DNA of 64,000 nt. It comes from Budorcas taxicolor (lineage: Eukaryota; Chordata; Mammalia; Artiodactyla; Bovidae). Of this stretch, positions 10,981-21,338 are shown one piece after another. The notes under the pieces are model-generated. The model worked only from the letters and a program-made list of their open reading frames with translations. It did not search any database and was not told where the DNA came from. The number at the start of each line of letters is the position of its first letter. The first letter of the stretch is position 1. The stretch covers positions 13,166,262-13,230,261 of the forward strand of contig NC_068930.1 in assembly GCF_023091745.1 (NCBI RefSeq), given 5' to 3'. A program made the translations under genes and the position numbers.

Positions 10981-12250
10981 CTCAGTTCAGTCGCTCAGTC
11001 GTGTCTGACTCTTTGCGACCCCATGAATCACAGCACGCCAGGCTTTCCTGTCCATCACCAACTCCCGGAGTTCACTCAGACTCACGTCCATCGAGTCCAT
11101 GATGTCATCCAGCCATCTCATCCTTGGTCGTCCCCTACTCCTCCTGCATCCAATCCCTCCCAGCATCAGAGTCTTTTCCAATGAGTCAACCCTTCGCATG
11201 AGGTGGCCAAAGTACTGGAGCTTCAGCTTTAGCATCATTCCTTCCAAAGAAATCCCAGGGCTGATCTCCTTCAGAATGGACTGGTTGGATCTCCTTGCAG
11301 TCCAAAGGACTCTCAAGAGTCTTCTCCAACACTACAGTTCAAAAGCATCAATTCTTCGGCGCTCAGCTTTCTTCACAGTCCAACTCTCACATCCATACAT
11401 GACCACAGGAAAAACTATAGCCTTGAACTAGACGGACCTTAGTGGGCAAAGTAATGTCTCTGCTTTTCAATATGCTATCTAGGTTGGTCATAACTTTTCT
11501 TCCAAGGAGTAAGTGTCTTTTAATTTCATGGCTGCAGTCACCATCTGCAGTGATTTTGGAGCCCAAAAAAATAAAGTCTGACACTGTTTCCACTGTTTCC
11601 CCTTCTATTTGCCATGAAGTGATGGGACCAGAGGCCATGATCTTCGTTTTCTGAATGTTGAGCTTAAGCCAACTTTTTCACTCTCCTCTTTCACTTTCAT
11701 CAAGAGGCTTTTTAGTTCCTCTTCACTTTCTGCCATAAGGGTGGTGTCATCTGCATATCTGAGGTTCTTGATATTCCTCCCGGCAGTCTTGATTCCAGCT
11801 TGTGTTCCTTCCAGTCCAGCGTTCCTCATGATGTACTCTGCATAGAAGTTAAATAAGCAGGGTGACAATATATAGCCTTGACGTACGCTTTTTCCTATTT
11901 GGAACCAGTCTGTTGTTCCATGTCCAGTTCTAACTGTTGCTTCCTGACCTGCATACAGATTTCTCAAGAGGCAGGTCAGGTTGTCTGGTATTCCCATCTC
12001 TCAGAATTTTCCACAGTTTATTGTGATCCACACAGTCAAAGGCTTTGGCATAGTCAATAAAGCAGAAATAGATGTTTTTCTGGAATTCTCTTGCTTTTTC
12101 CATGATTCAGCGGATGTTGACAATTTGATCTCTGGTTCCTCTGCCTTTTCTAAAACCAGCTTGAACATCATGAAGTTCACGGTTCACGTATTGCTGAAGC
12201 CTGGCTTGGAGAATTTTGAGCATTACTTCACTAGCATGTGAAATGAGTGC
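10981..12250 (-). mobile_element. BovB LINE copy 1, 5'-truncated
   Basis: An RTE-clade LINE. The 3' end is at 10981 ('cagttcagtcgctcagtcg') and the element continues through the carboxy-terminal region and the reverse transcriptase core, then stops abruptly after 'tgaaatgagtgc'. Its C-terminal frame (10987-11316) reads GGIGCRRSRGRPRMRW where other copies here read GKIEGRRRRG, which suggests a separate subfamily. No target duplication was found. Confidence 0.95.
11605..11997 (-). pseudogene. BovB reverse transcriptase remnant (copy 1)
   Basis: A 130-codon open piece of the BovB ORF2-type protein, which would copy BovB RNA (and BovA/Bov-tA RNA) into DNA at a nicked target. Motif B is visible as GKSVRQGYILSPCLFNFYAE; the usual Cys after RQG is Tyr. 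Motif C is intact as RYADD, with its codons at 11746-11757, followed by TTLMAESEEELKSLL. The region encoding motif A lies upstream in another frame, and the endonuclease domain is absent because of 5' truncation. Downstream the frame is lost near 11640 and resumes in pieces at 11387-11638 and 10987-11316. It cannot make an active enzyme. Confidence 0.9.
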
Positions 12251-12358
12251 TAGGGAAGAAAAAAAAACAACACTCTTCCTTCTTTTATCTGTAGTGATCC
12301 TTAGTGATTGTGCTCTGCCTTTTTACCTAGATATGGGATTATAGGGGTGGGACAGAGA
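12251..12358. other. Spacer between the two BovB copies
   Basis: About 108 bases of non-BovB sequence with an A-rich stretch at its start. Its right end holds the left target duplication of BovB copy 2. Confidence 0.7.
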
Positions 12359-14158
12359 CTCAGTTCAGTTCAGTTGCTCAGTCATGTCTGACTCTTTGCA
12401 ACCCCATGGACTACAGCACACCAGGCTTCCCTGTCCATCACAACTCCCAGAGCTTGCTCAAACTCATGTCCATTGAGTCGGTGATGCTATCCAACCATCT
12501 CACCCTCTGTCGTCCCCTTCTCCTCCTGCCTTCAATCTTTCCCAGCATCAGGGTCTTTTCCAAGGAGTCAGTTATTTGCATCAGGTGGCCAAAGTATTGG
12601 AGCTTCAGCTTCAGCATCAATCCTTCCAGTGATTATTCAGGACTGTTTTCCTTTAGGATGGACTAGTTGGATCTTCTTGCAGTCCAAGGGACTCTCAAGA
12701 GTCTTCTCCAACACCATAGTTCCTAAGTATCAATTCTTTGGCTCTCAGCTTTCTTTATAGTCCAGCTCTCACATCCATACATGACTACTGGAAAAACCAT
12801 AGCTTTGACTAGATGGACCTTTGTCAGCAAAGTCATGTCTCTGTTTCTTAACTATACTAGGCTGGTCATAGCTTTTCTTCCAAGGAGCAAGCATCTTTTA
12901 ATTTAATGGCTGCAGTCACCATCTGCAGTGATTTTGGACCCCAAGAAAATAAAGTCTCTCACCGTTTCCATTGTTTCCCCATCTATTTGCCAGGGAGTGA
13001 TGGGATCGGATGGCATGATCTCAGTTTTCTTTAATGCTGAGTTTTAAGCCAACTCTTTCACTCTCCTCTTTCATGTTCACCAAGAGGCTCTTTAGTTCTT
13101 CTTCTCTTTCTGCCATAAGAGTGGTGTCATCTGCATATCTGACTGAGGTTATTAATATTTCTCCCAGTGATCTTGATCCCAGCTTGTGCTTCTTCCAGCC
13201 CAGCATTTTGGATGATGTACTCTGCATATAAGTTAGATAAGCAGAGTGACAATATACAGCCTTGATATACTCCTTTCCCCATTTGGAACCAGTCTCTTTT
13301 TCGACGTTCAGTTCTAACTGTTGCCTTTTGACCTGGATATAGATTTCTCAGGAGGACAGTAAGGTGGTCTGGTATTCCCATCTCTTGAGGAATTTTCCAC
13401 AGTTTGTTGTGATCTACACAGTTAAAGGCTTTAACATAGTCAATAAAGCAGAAGTAGCTGCTTTCCTGGAACTTGCTTGCTATTTCTATGATCCAATGGA
13501 TGCTGGCAATTTGATCTCTGGTTCCTCTGCTTTTTCTAAATCCATCTTGAACATCTGGAAGTTCATGGTTCATGTACTGTTGAAGCCTGGCTTGGAGAAT
13601 TTTGAGCATTACTTTGGTAGCATGTGAGATAAGCACAATTGTGTGGTAGTTTGAGCATTCTTTGGCATTGCCCTTCTTTGGGATTAGAATGAAAACTGAC
13701 CTTTTCCAGTCCTGTGGCCACTGCTGAGTTTTCCAGATTTGTTGGCATATTGAATGCAGCACTTTCACAGCATCATCTTTTAGGGTTTGAAATAGCTCCA
13801 CTAGAATTCCATCACCTCTGCTAGCTTATTCGTAGAGATGCTTCCTAAGGCCCACTTGACTTTGCATTCCAGGATGTCTGGCTCTAGGTGAGTGATCACA
13901 CCATCATGTTATCTAGATCATGAAGTTCTTTTTTGTACAGTTCTTCTGTGTATTCTTGCCACCTCTTCTTAATATCTTCTCCTTCTGTTAGGTCCATACC
14001 ATTTCTGTCCTTTATTGTGCCCTTCTTTGCATGAAATGTTCCCTTGGTATCTCTAATTTTCTTGAAGAGATGTCTAGTCTTTCCTGTTCTATTGTTTCCC
14101 TCTGTTTCTTTGTACTGATCACTGAGGAAGGCTTTCTTATCTCTCCTTGCTATTCTTT
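12359..14158 (-). mobile_element. BovB LINE copy 2, 5'-truncated, with TSD
   Basis: A longer BovB copy, about 1.8 kb, from 'ctcagttcagttcagttgctc' to 'ccttgctattcttt'. The perfect 10-bp duplication gggacagaga (12349-12358 and 14159-14168) defines it as one 5'-truncated insertion, independent of copy 1. It belongs to the common GKIEGRRRRG subfamily. Confidence 0.97.
13127..13801 (-). pseudogene. BovB reverse transcriptase remnant (copy 2)
   Basis: A 224-codon open segment covering the fingers and palm of the RTE reverse transcriptase. Recognisable parts are the SVFILIPKKGNAKECSNY region (residues about 35-52), the GFRKSRGTRDQIA region, motif A as FIDYVKAFNCVDHNKLW, and motif B as QGCILSLCLSNLYAEY. 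In motif A the first, catalytic Asp is kept, but the second Asp of AFD is Asn; in motif B several usual residues are changed. The frame is broken just before motif C by a CTGA tandem duplication at 13139-13146. YADD (13126-13137) is therefore read in another frame (13021-13227). The endonuclease domain is missing. This is a dead fossil. Confidence 0.93.
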
Positions 14159-14168
14159 GGGACAGAGA

Positions 14169-14810
14169 TTAGCAAGACGGAAATTTGCCAGGAGAGGAAA
14201 TAGCAGGATAGAACTGAGTGGCCTATAAGCATGTATCTGTGATCCTTTCTTCTATTTTGTATGGCAACCCTCAGGCTTGTTCAGTTTAGCATCTTTGACA
14301 GTGAATAAATTCCAGGTGGAAAGCTGATTAACAGGAGGGTTCGTATAAATAGAAGATTCTTCTAAGAGTTGAATTTAAAATCTCCGGGCTCAGTGCGAGA
14401 ATATTTTCCTTTTTCATACCTGCCTACTCTCTTACTGAGATAGGTTTAAATCAAGGATTGTATCTTTTGGAAGATTATTTAATGTTTTTTAATAAATAAA
14501 CATCACATGAGTAAGACGTATACTTCCTTGAATGATACACATGGTAGTTTTAATGCAGAGCAATTCAACAATTATTTGGAAAATCAAATTTAGAAACAAA
14601 TCTTTAGCTATGGAAGGCTTATCAAGGTTTATCTCAAAGTAGACAAATGGACTTTAAATGTGAAGAAGCCTCTTGGCCCTCTTTGGACAAGATAACTCTC
14701 AGGGTCTGAATTTATAATAGCCAAACTTGCTTTCACTTCTGGGTTCATTCCTTGAGGGATGGGGATGAAGTTGCCAAGGGAGGAGAAATCAGCTGTTAAG
14801 CCTAGATATT
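14169..14810. other. Unassigned unique sequence
   Basis: No repeat or gene recognised between BovB copy 2 and the next SINE. The sequence is AT-rich. Confidence 0.4.
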
Positions 14811-15090
14811 CAGTTCAGTTCAGTCGCTCAGTCGTGTCTGACTCTTTTGTGACCCCATGGAATATATCCCACCAGGCTTCTCTGTCCACAGGATTTCCCA
14901 GGCTGATTCATGTGAATGTATGGCAAAAACCACCACAGTATTGTAAAGTAATTAGCCTCCAATTAAAAAAAAAAAAAGAATTCTGGGGTGGGTTGCCATT
15001 TCCTCTTCCAGAATATCTTCCCAACCCAGAAATTGAACCTGTGTCTCCTGCTTGGCAGACAGATTCTTTACTACTGAGCCACCTGGGCTG
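14811..15090 (-). mobile_element. Bov-tA SINE split by an L1 tail
   Basis: The SINE runs 14811-14903 and resumes at about 14976 with 'gaattctggggtgggttgcc' through the tRNA head to 'gagccacctggg'. The break falls in 'cccaggc|aagaat', so the two halves rejoin exactly in the Bov-tA consensus. Confidence 0.9.
14904..14977 (+). mobile_element. Very short L1 3' tail with poly(A)
   Basis: 'gtatggcaaaaaccaccac', 'agtattgtaaagtaattagcc' and a run of A are the last bases of the young bovine-type L1. Only about 60 bases plus the tail were inserted, so it is an extreme 5' truncation. Confidence 0.85.
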
Positions 15091-16788
15091 GATCTGAAAT
15101 GTCCCAGCTAGGAGTGACTTGGCAATCTTGGATCCTCAGGCTGTGAAGGTGTTGTCGTAAGTGTCCTTGAAGGAGTTCCCTTTCTTCTTTCCCTTCCTTC
15201 CATCCTTTTCTTTTTCTAAATGTAAATAATTTAAAATTCTAATCTTACCTAGGTATATACAAATTTGAAAGTAGGCATAGTCTTTGAGTTTGTGGCTTTG
15301 AAACAACTGCAAATTGAAAACAAATTTACAGATTGAATTTAAACAAAATGGCAAACACAACATTCAAATTAGCAGCATTGATTTACCATGATGGATGACT
15401 GTTTGCTAACACTGAATCTCCACTCATGGCATTAATACTGGGCCAACTGGTAGGATGAAGATGTTTTGGTTTTGGCATGCTTATATTTCCATGCAGTGCA
15501 TCAGATGATTCTTCTAGCACTTCCCTCTGCTTAAACTACCGCAAGGCTTTGGTCCACATCGCATATTGGTACATCATTTGACCTTCACTTGACATAAATC
15601 CATAACTTAATTACTGAGACAGATCCAGATTTTTGGGGGCCTGAATAGAATACAATTTTGAGGAATTTCTTTAGTACAAAGAATGAAAACAGAATTGCTA
15701 GCACCCTTTTCAAAGCCTTGAAAGGGATCTGTGCACATGAGGACTCTGAATCTCAAACTCCATTACCTTCTTGCTAAATCCATCTGTGTTCACCAGTCAA
15801 TTCCTTCTCTATTTTTTTTTTATCCCTTCTTGCCAAGAAAGCAGTACCATCCCAAAACAATCAGGAGTGGCATTTTTTTTTTAAATGTTAAAATCAACTT
15901 TAAATGACATCATTAGTGCTTTTAAGGTTAGTCTCAAAATAAAAACAGAGAATTAAACATTATCATTGATAACACAGAGAAAGTTGAGAAGAACCTGTCT
16001 ATCAAGTTCTCTTCCACGGATACATTTCCTTAGAGCAGAGATACCCGGGGGGAGCTTTAGGGCTCTTGCTATTTTTGCTGTGTTGGATTTACAGTGGTCA
16101 AAACTTGGTAATAGAGAGTTTAGTAGTTCCCCGGAAAATCTTTTCTCAGGGTTTGATTTTCGAGCATAGCTTCTGTGAGTTGACAACGCCTGGGCTCCAT
16201 ATTTTGCCTGATTCCTGGCCTGATCGCAAGGTTGGGAGGACCTGTGGGCAGGCAGGGCCAAAGTGAACCTTAGGCCATTATTTCTTTGGGCTCCAGAGGG
16301 ACACACATAATACAGACGTCAGGATCTGTCTCAGAAATGGTGTCTCAGAGTCCAACAGGTGTGATGAGGTCTGCTGTGAGTCACAACTCTGGAGATAGGC
16401 AAACAGTGGGCACAGACAGTGTGGAAAGGTCAGACAGGCAAAGGAAACGGGGTCAGAAAAATTTGGAGGCAGGACGTCAAGTATTCACATTATGATCAAG
16501 CAAGTCCCAAGTTTTGGGCTTAAGGTCTTCCTGCCTTTCTTCCCTGGGGGATCTCAAATCTACAGGACTGTTCTTAGGCTCATAGAAGTTATGTCTGCAG
16601 CCACACGTAAGGACAGGAAACAGATGTGTCTCTTTCTTAGCGGGGAGATTCTGGAATTGAGACAGACTGGAGTCTGGGACCCTTAACTGCAGTGCTTGTA
16701 TCTGGACAAATATCTCCTCACACAACAAAATACAAAGAAACTATAAGAGACTAAAAATAATTGTGTGCATGGGTAGTTGGGAGAGATT
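15091..16788. other. Unassigned interval, partly GC-richer
   Basis: AT-rich up to about 15950. From 15950 to 16740 the sequence is more balanced and holds an open frame of 117 codons on the minus strand (15953-16306) with no motif I recognise. It might be an old retroviral or other repeat remnant, since an ERV LTR lies just downstream, but nothing in it proves that. Confidence 0.35.
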
Positions 16789-16796
16789 ATGGACTA

Positions 16797-17017
16797 TATT
16801 CTTTACCAACTGAGCTACCCTGGTGGCTCCAACAGTAAAGAACCCGCCTGCAGTGTGGGAGACCTGGATTGGAAAGATCCCCCGGACCAGAGCACGGCAA
16901 CCCACTCCAGTATTCTTGCCTGGAGAATCCTCATAGACAGAGGAGGCTGGCGGGTTGCAGTCCATGGAGTCGCAAAGAGTCAGACATGACTGAGCGACTA
17001 AGTACCCATGCATGCGC
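16797..17017 (+). mobile_element. Bov-tA SINE with inverted 5' head piece, TSD
   Basis: The body is a normal plus-strand Bov-tA, but it is preceded by a 21-base reversed copy of its own tRNA head: arms 16799-16819 and 16822-16842 with a 2-base spacer. The 8-bp duplication atggacta (16789-16796 and 17018-17025) encloses both, so the reversed piece was part of the inserted DNA. Confidence 0.85.
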
Positions 17018-17025
17018 ATGGACTA

Positions 17026-17394
17026 GATACAAAAAGATTAAAAAACAACAAAAAACCCCCCACCAAATTCCACTTCTGAAGAGCTATGAGCAAAAGCAGG
17101 GTGTCGAGAGCAAAAGTAGGGTTCTGCTCATGTCCTCTGCACCGAGCACCACCGAAGGGGCGGGCACACCGCCTAAGCCAGCCCTCTGGCGTGCTGCTGG
17201 GACCTGCCCCTATCCTCACCCCAGTGAGAAATGAGCTCGCCCCACTGCAGGGAAGGAGCAAAGAAACATGCTGTTTGTTCTTGCTCCCTCCTGCTGCAGC
17301 AGAGGCCCCAATAAAGCCTTGCCTGAATTTCTCATCTGGCCTCCAATCAATTTCTATTGATCAGGAGGCCAAGAACTCTGTCTGGTAGGTAACA
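17026..17394 (+). mobile_element. ERV LTR, bovine class II (BTLTR1-like)
   Basis: A solo or partial LTR of an endogenous retrovirus. The right part contains a GC-rich U3/R region, a polyadenylation signal aataaa at 17310-17315, 'gccttgcctgaatttctc', and a U5 ending 'ggtaggtaaca' with terminal CA at 17393-17394. The hexamer ggacta stands at 17020-17025 and 17395-17400, as expected for a 6-bp duplication, but the left end lacks TG. No internal viral genes are seen next to it. Confidence 0.75.
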
Positions 17395-17757
17395 GGACTA
17401 TTTTTACTAGAGCTGATTGGAGAATGAGCTATATAATAATCCAGGTGTGCCCTCCTCCCTCAGGCTCTCTTCCTTTTAAAATAGGAGAATCTTCCAGGAA
17501 AATCTCAGACGATAGCCTCCAGGTTGCCAGTATCCAGGATGCAAATTCTGATTTTAGTTCCAAGAAAATGTCTATCTTGAAAAATATTTGAGACTTGGCA
17601 CCAAACTTTATATCTCCCTATCTTAACGGGGTTACTGTGAAGTTCAAGTGTGAAAGTGTTTAGTAGTTGGTGCAGATCCATGCTGCACCAGGTTATTGTA
17701 ATCCCATTTCTTTCCAGTGTAGATGCCGATTTTTATCTCACCTGATAATTGTTCTCA
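17395..17757. other. Unassigned sequence
   Basis: About 360 bases downstream of the LTR with no repeat or gene recognised. Confidence 0.4.
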
Positions 17758-17768
17758 GATAAGATTAT

Positions 17769-17983
17769 TTTACTTTCCTGGTGACTCAAGTGGAAAAGAA
17801 TCTGCCTGCCAATGCAGGAGATGTTGGTTCAATCCCTGGGCTAGGAAGATCCCCTGGAGAAGGAAATGGTAACACATTCCAATATTCTTGCCTGGGAAAT
17901 CCCATGGACAGAGGAGCCTAGTGGGCTACAGTCCATGGGGTCTCAAAGAGTAGGAAACCAGTTAGTGACTAAATAACAACAAT
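17769..17983 (+). mobile_element. Bov-tA SINE, with TSD
   Basis: A complete element from 'ctttcctggtgactcaagtg' to an AAC-rich tail. Flanks gataagattat (17758-17768) and gatgagattat (17984-17994) match except at one base. Confidence 0.93.
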
Positions 17984-18004
17984 GATGAGATTATCTCATC
18001 TGAT

Positions 18005-18260
18005 AATATATTTTATTGAGATATAATTGATATAGAATATTAGGACAGAGGAGCTTGGTGGGCTACAGTCCACAGGGTTGCAAAGCGTCGGACACGACTA
18101 AGCGACTTCATTTTACTTTAATTTATTATATTAATATCAGATGTACAACATACTGTTTAGATTTTTCTGTAAGATACTGATCATCACAATAAGTCTACTT
18201 AATGTCCATTACCACACATAGTTACAATTTTTTTCCTTGTGACTATAAATTCTTTTTTAT
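18005..18260 (-). mobile_element. Older L1 3' fragment, split by BovA piece
   Basis: 'ttttattgagatataattgat' resumes after the SINE piece as 'cagatgtacaacata' and continues to 'atcaccacacatagttacaa'-type text, the 3' UTR of an older mammalian L1 class. Confidence 0.75.
18043..18120 (+). mobile_element. BovA fragment, 5'-truncated
   Basis: Only the second half of a BovA body is present ('ggacagaggagcttggtggg' to 'gactaagcgacttca'). Both sides are L1. A short atatta occurs on each side (18037-18042, 18128-18133). Confidence 0.85.
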
Positions 18261-20955
18261 TTTGGTTTCCTTTGTCTCTTTATGCTTTTTTTTTTTTTCC
18301 ATTTCTATTTCTGGTGAAGAATTATTCCTTTGGAAGTTTTATATCAGAAGAAATATTTTTAGAGAAGGGAGAGTTCCTCAAATTTAAAAGAGAACTTTTG
18401 ATTTTTTTTTTAAACTCATAGCTGTTTAAACTACCAAATTAACCTCTTTATCTAATCAAGTAGGCCTTTCACACAATATGCTCAACTGATGCTTGGGTAG
18501 AATAGCATTCATTCCCAGTCACATGAGGTCTTATCAGTTATAAGACACAAAAAGAATTAGCCACTCTGGCATTGAAAGAGGATCCCTGTTCATTTTCCTT
18601 GAAATATTTAGGGGGGTGTGAATCTGAAAGTTTATGAAGTAAACAAGTTGTTTTATTCAGGGAACCTTCTCTAAAACAGTTAGCAGGGCTCATCTGATGA
18701 CATTAACTTTGGTGGTAATTTCCATGATGTCAAGGGCACACTGAAGATGGCAGAGGACTAAAGCCAACTTGAACAAGCAAAGCGTTACAGTCCATTGACT
18801 TGGCTTGGCACGCTGCACTGCAAGTTGGCACCTTTTCACTGCCTGATCCTATACAACCCATGTTTATGGTGGCAGGCTACTTTCACGTGCCCAGAAAAGG
18901 TGAAACAGGCAAGGGGGGAACCTTAAGACGCTGTGCAGGTGTGGGTAGACCTCCTGGACAATGTGCTTGAAACCCACATGACGTCCAGAGCCGCCCAAGG
19001 ATTAAAATATTAAGAATCAAGTTCTTTTTCTTCTTCTTTTTAGAACATTTCAAAAATAAACTTCGTTTCTCTTTACCCTTCTTCTGCTCATTCCCCAAAT
19101 TTTCCAGATATGTCTTTTTCCTAAGACCTTTTTAATCCCGCATGTGATTATCAACTCTTCTGTGAAGGGAGTCAGGTTGGCCCAGGAACTTCACTGAATA
19201 AAGATGAGTGTATATTTTAAAAAGGAAACAGCTGGATGGCAAAAGCCAGGGAGGGAGGCAGCTCTTGTTTCATTAGGGAAGGGAAGTTTGAGGGCTCAGA
19301 GGGAACTGGCCGGCAGCCATGGTGGGGAGAAGAAAAGGAAACACACGATCATAAAGAACTAATCATGAAAAATGGAAAGTGAGGGCGGGCCAAGAGCCAC
19401 AAGCAGTAAATAGATTTGGAAGGGGGGAAAAGCCGAAGACGAGCACAAAGCCATCTCAGGAAAGGGGCAGCGAGGGCCATGTGCGTTTCATTGGAAAAAA
19501 ATTAATAATTCTGAAAATCATTCAAATGTCCTATGGCAAATGTCTGAAGATAACTTTTCAAACTCTGGTTTTCTTTTGTGCCATTTTGAAGTCTATTTCA
19601 GTGCATAGGAAAACAAAATAGAACTCGAGGGAGACAGTTGATGTATAATGTACCAGAGTATTCGGTTTCTTCCTTTCTGTTTTTTTCTTTGTTTGTTTGT
19701 TTTGCTTTGTTTTGCTGAATTTTAATTTCTGCCCCATGGTAGGGAAAGGAAGCAATTAGTTTGGCTCTGTAAGGTCAAAGACTACATCCAGACTGATAAA
19801 TCAAGGATTTCTGAGAGTAACTCATACAGATTCTAGCTTTAATTAGGACTATCATAAATATCTTCATCTGTGCAGCAATCACCTAATGCCTATTTGTATA
19901 TAATAGGGGAGTGATGGTTTAGGACTCACAGGTATATCTCAATATTTTCAGATGAAATTAGCATGGATTGAAGGAGGACCTAAGAGGAAAACCAGATCCT
20001 AGTCTGTCCTTCATCTTGCAATCTGTTCAACAAGATAAAATATACAAACATGGTCAATGGTTCAGATAATCCTAGAAAGAAGATGTTTAAAGAAAAAACA
20101 CAACTTTTTGAAGTTTTCCATCAGTTGCAGACAAGACCTTACCAACGAAATGGTATGATCTTTCATTGGATAGGGGGCTGGGGTGCTTATCACCTTTTTT
20201 TTCTTTTTAAATTAGTTTTTAATAGCAGCATTTGTTTAAGGAGGGAAAAAAATGCATGGTGGTGAGTTCTGGAATGTACATTAATCTTGTTAATGACACC
20301 ACACTGCATGGTTGGCAAAACAGGACTTCGAATCAACCTTTTTTTTTTTTTTTTTTTTTGTGGTAGCAATACTTGAGAAATAACGGCCAGGGAAACAGAG
20401 ATACATGAAGAGTGCATGAAGACGGGAGACAGGAATTTCCTATGATTTTATGTTGTCCTTAATTAGGAAGCGTATTGGCAGCAAATGCTAACATGTGTTA
20501 GGATGTTTAGTTGGAGCCAAATAAATGTTTTCTATTACAACTCCGAGTCCCACGCCTAGTCAGAACCCATTCAGTTCTAGCTCACGGTTTATAAAATTCC
20601 TTTAGAAGTCACCTCGGGAAGCAGTTTTCCGTTGGTTCACAGGGCAAAGCCACTTTTCACCACATGTTTTCCTAAAGGGTCATCGTCAACTCAGGACGTA
20701 AGTCAAAGATTGAAGGGCGATGACCTCTGCTCTTGGAACCACTCTGCTTGTGGTAACGAGTAGCCATTAATAATCGCACTCAGTTTGACCTGAGGGTTGG
20801 GACTGGGTGTCAAGGCACCCAAGCAACATCCTCTCAGTGATGTTTATTTTTGTCTTGGTGGAGGAGGAGAGAAGGGATGAAAATGGAATGTGTATCAGAA
20901 AAAGATGGTGAGATAGGGTAGCTACATTAGAGAAACATTTACATATACTACAAGG
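18261..20955. other. Repeat-poor interval
   Basis: About 2.7 kb with T-runs at 18285-18298 and 20338-20360 but no SINE or LINE that I recognise. Short AT-box motifs (for example 'attaataattctg' near 19500) are embedded in balanced sequence. No credible open frame; a conserved noncoding element is possible but unproven. Confidence 0.4.
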
Positions 20956-20959
20956 AACC

Positions 20960-21338
20960 ATGTATAGGGAATATTCATTAAAAGCATTGTTTGCAGCAGT
21001 GAAACCTTGGAAACAATCTAAATATCTATCACAAGGGAATGAATAGATATACTGTGGTATGGATTACTCCAGAGCAGTAAAAAGAATGAGTCAAAATTCT
21101 GCAGTGAGGCCAACTCTCAACAGTGTATTAGGGGATTACATAGGGGATAGAATCAACATATACACACCACTATATAAAAATTGATAACCAACAAGGACAG
21201 GAAACTATACTCAATATTTTGTAATAAGCTAAAGGGAAAAGAATCTGGAAAACATATATGTATATACACATATATATGTATGTGTGTATAAGTGAATCGC
21301 TATGCTATACACCTGAAACTAACAGGACACTGAATCCA
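20960..21338 (+). mobile_element. L1 3' end, artiodactyl type
   Basis: Plus-strand L1 3' text: 'gcagcagtgaaaccttgga', 'gaatgaatagatatactg', 'aaaaattgataaccaacaagg' and 'tatacacctgaaactaaca'. The last part resumes after the composite SINE at 21783-21802. Confidence 0.85.

Noticed and set aside
15953..16306. 117-codon minus-strand open frame
   Set aside because: No motif, no splice or promoter context, and the length is within chance for GC-balanced DNA. Kept only as part of an unassigned block.
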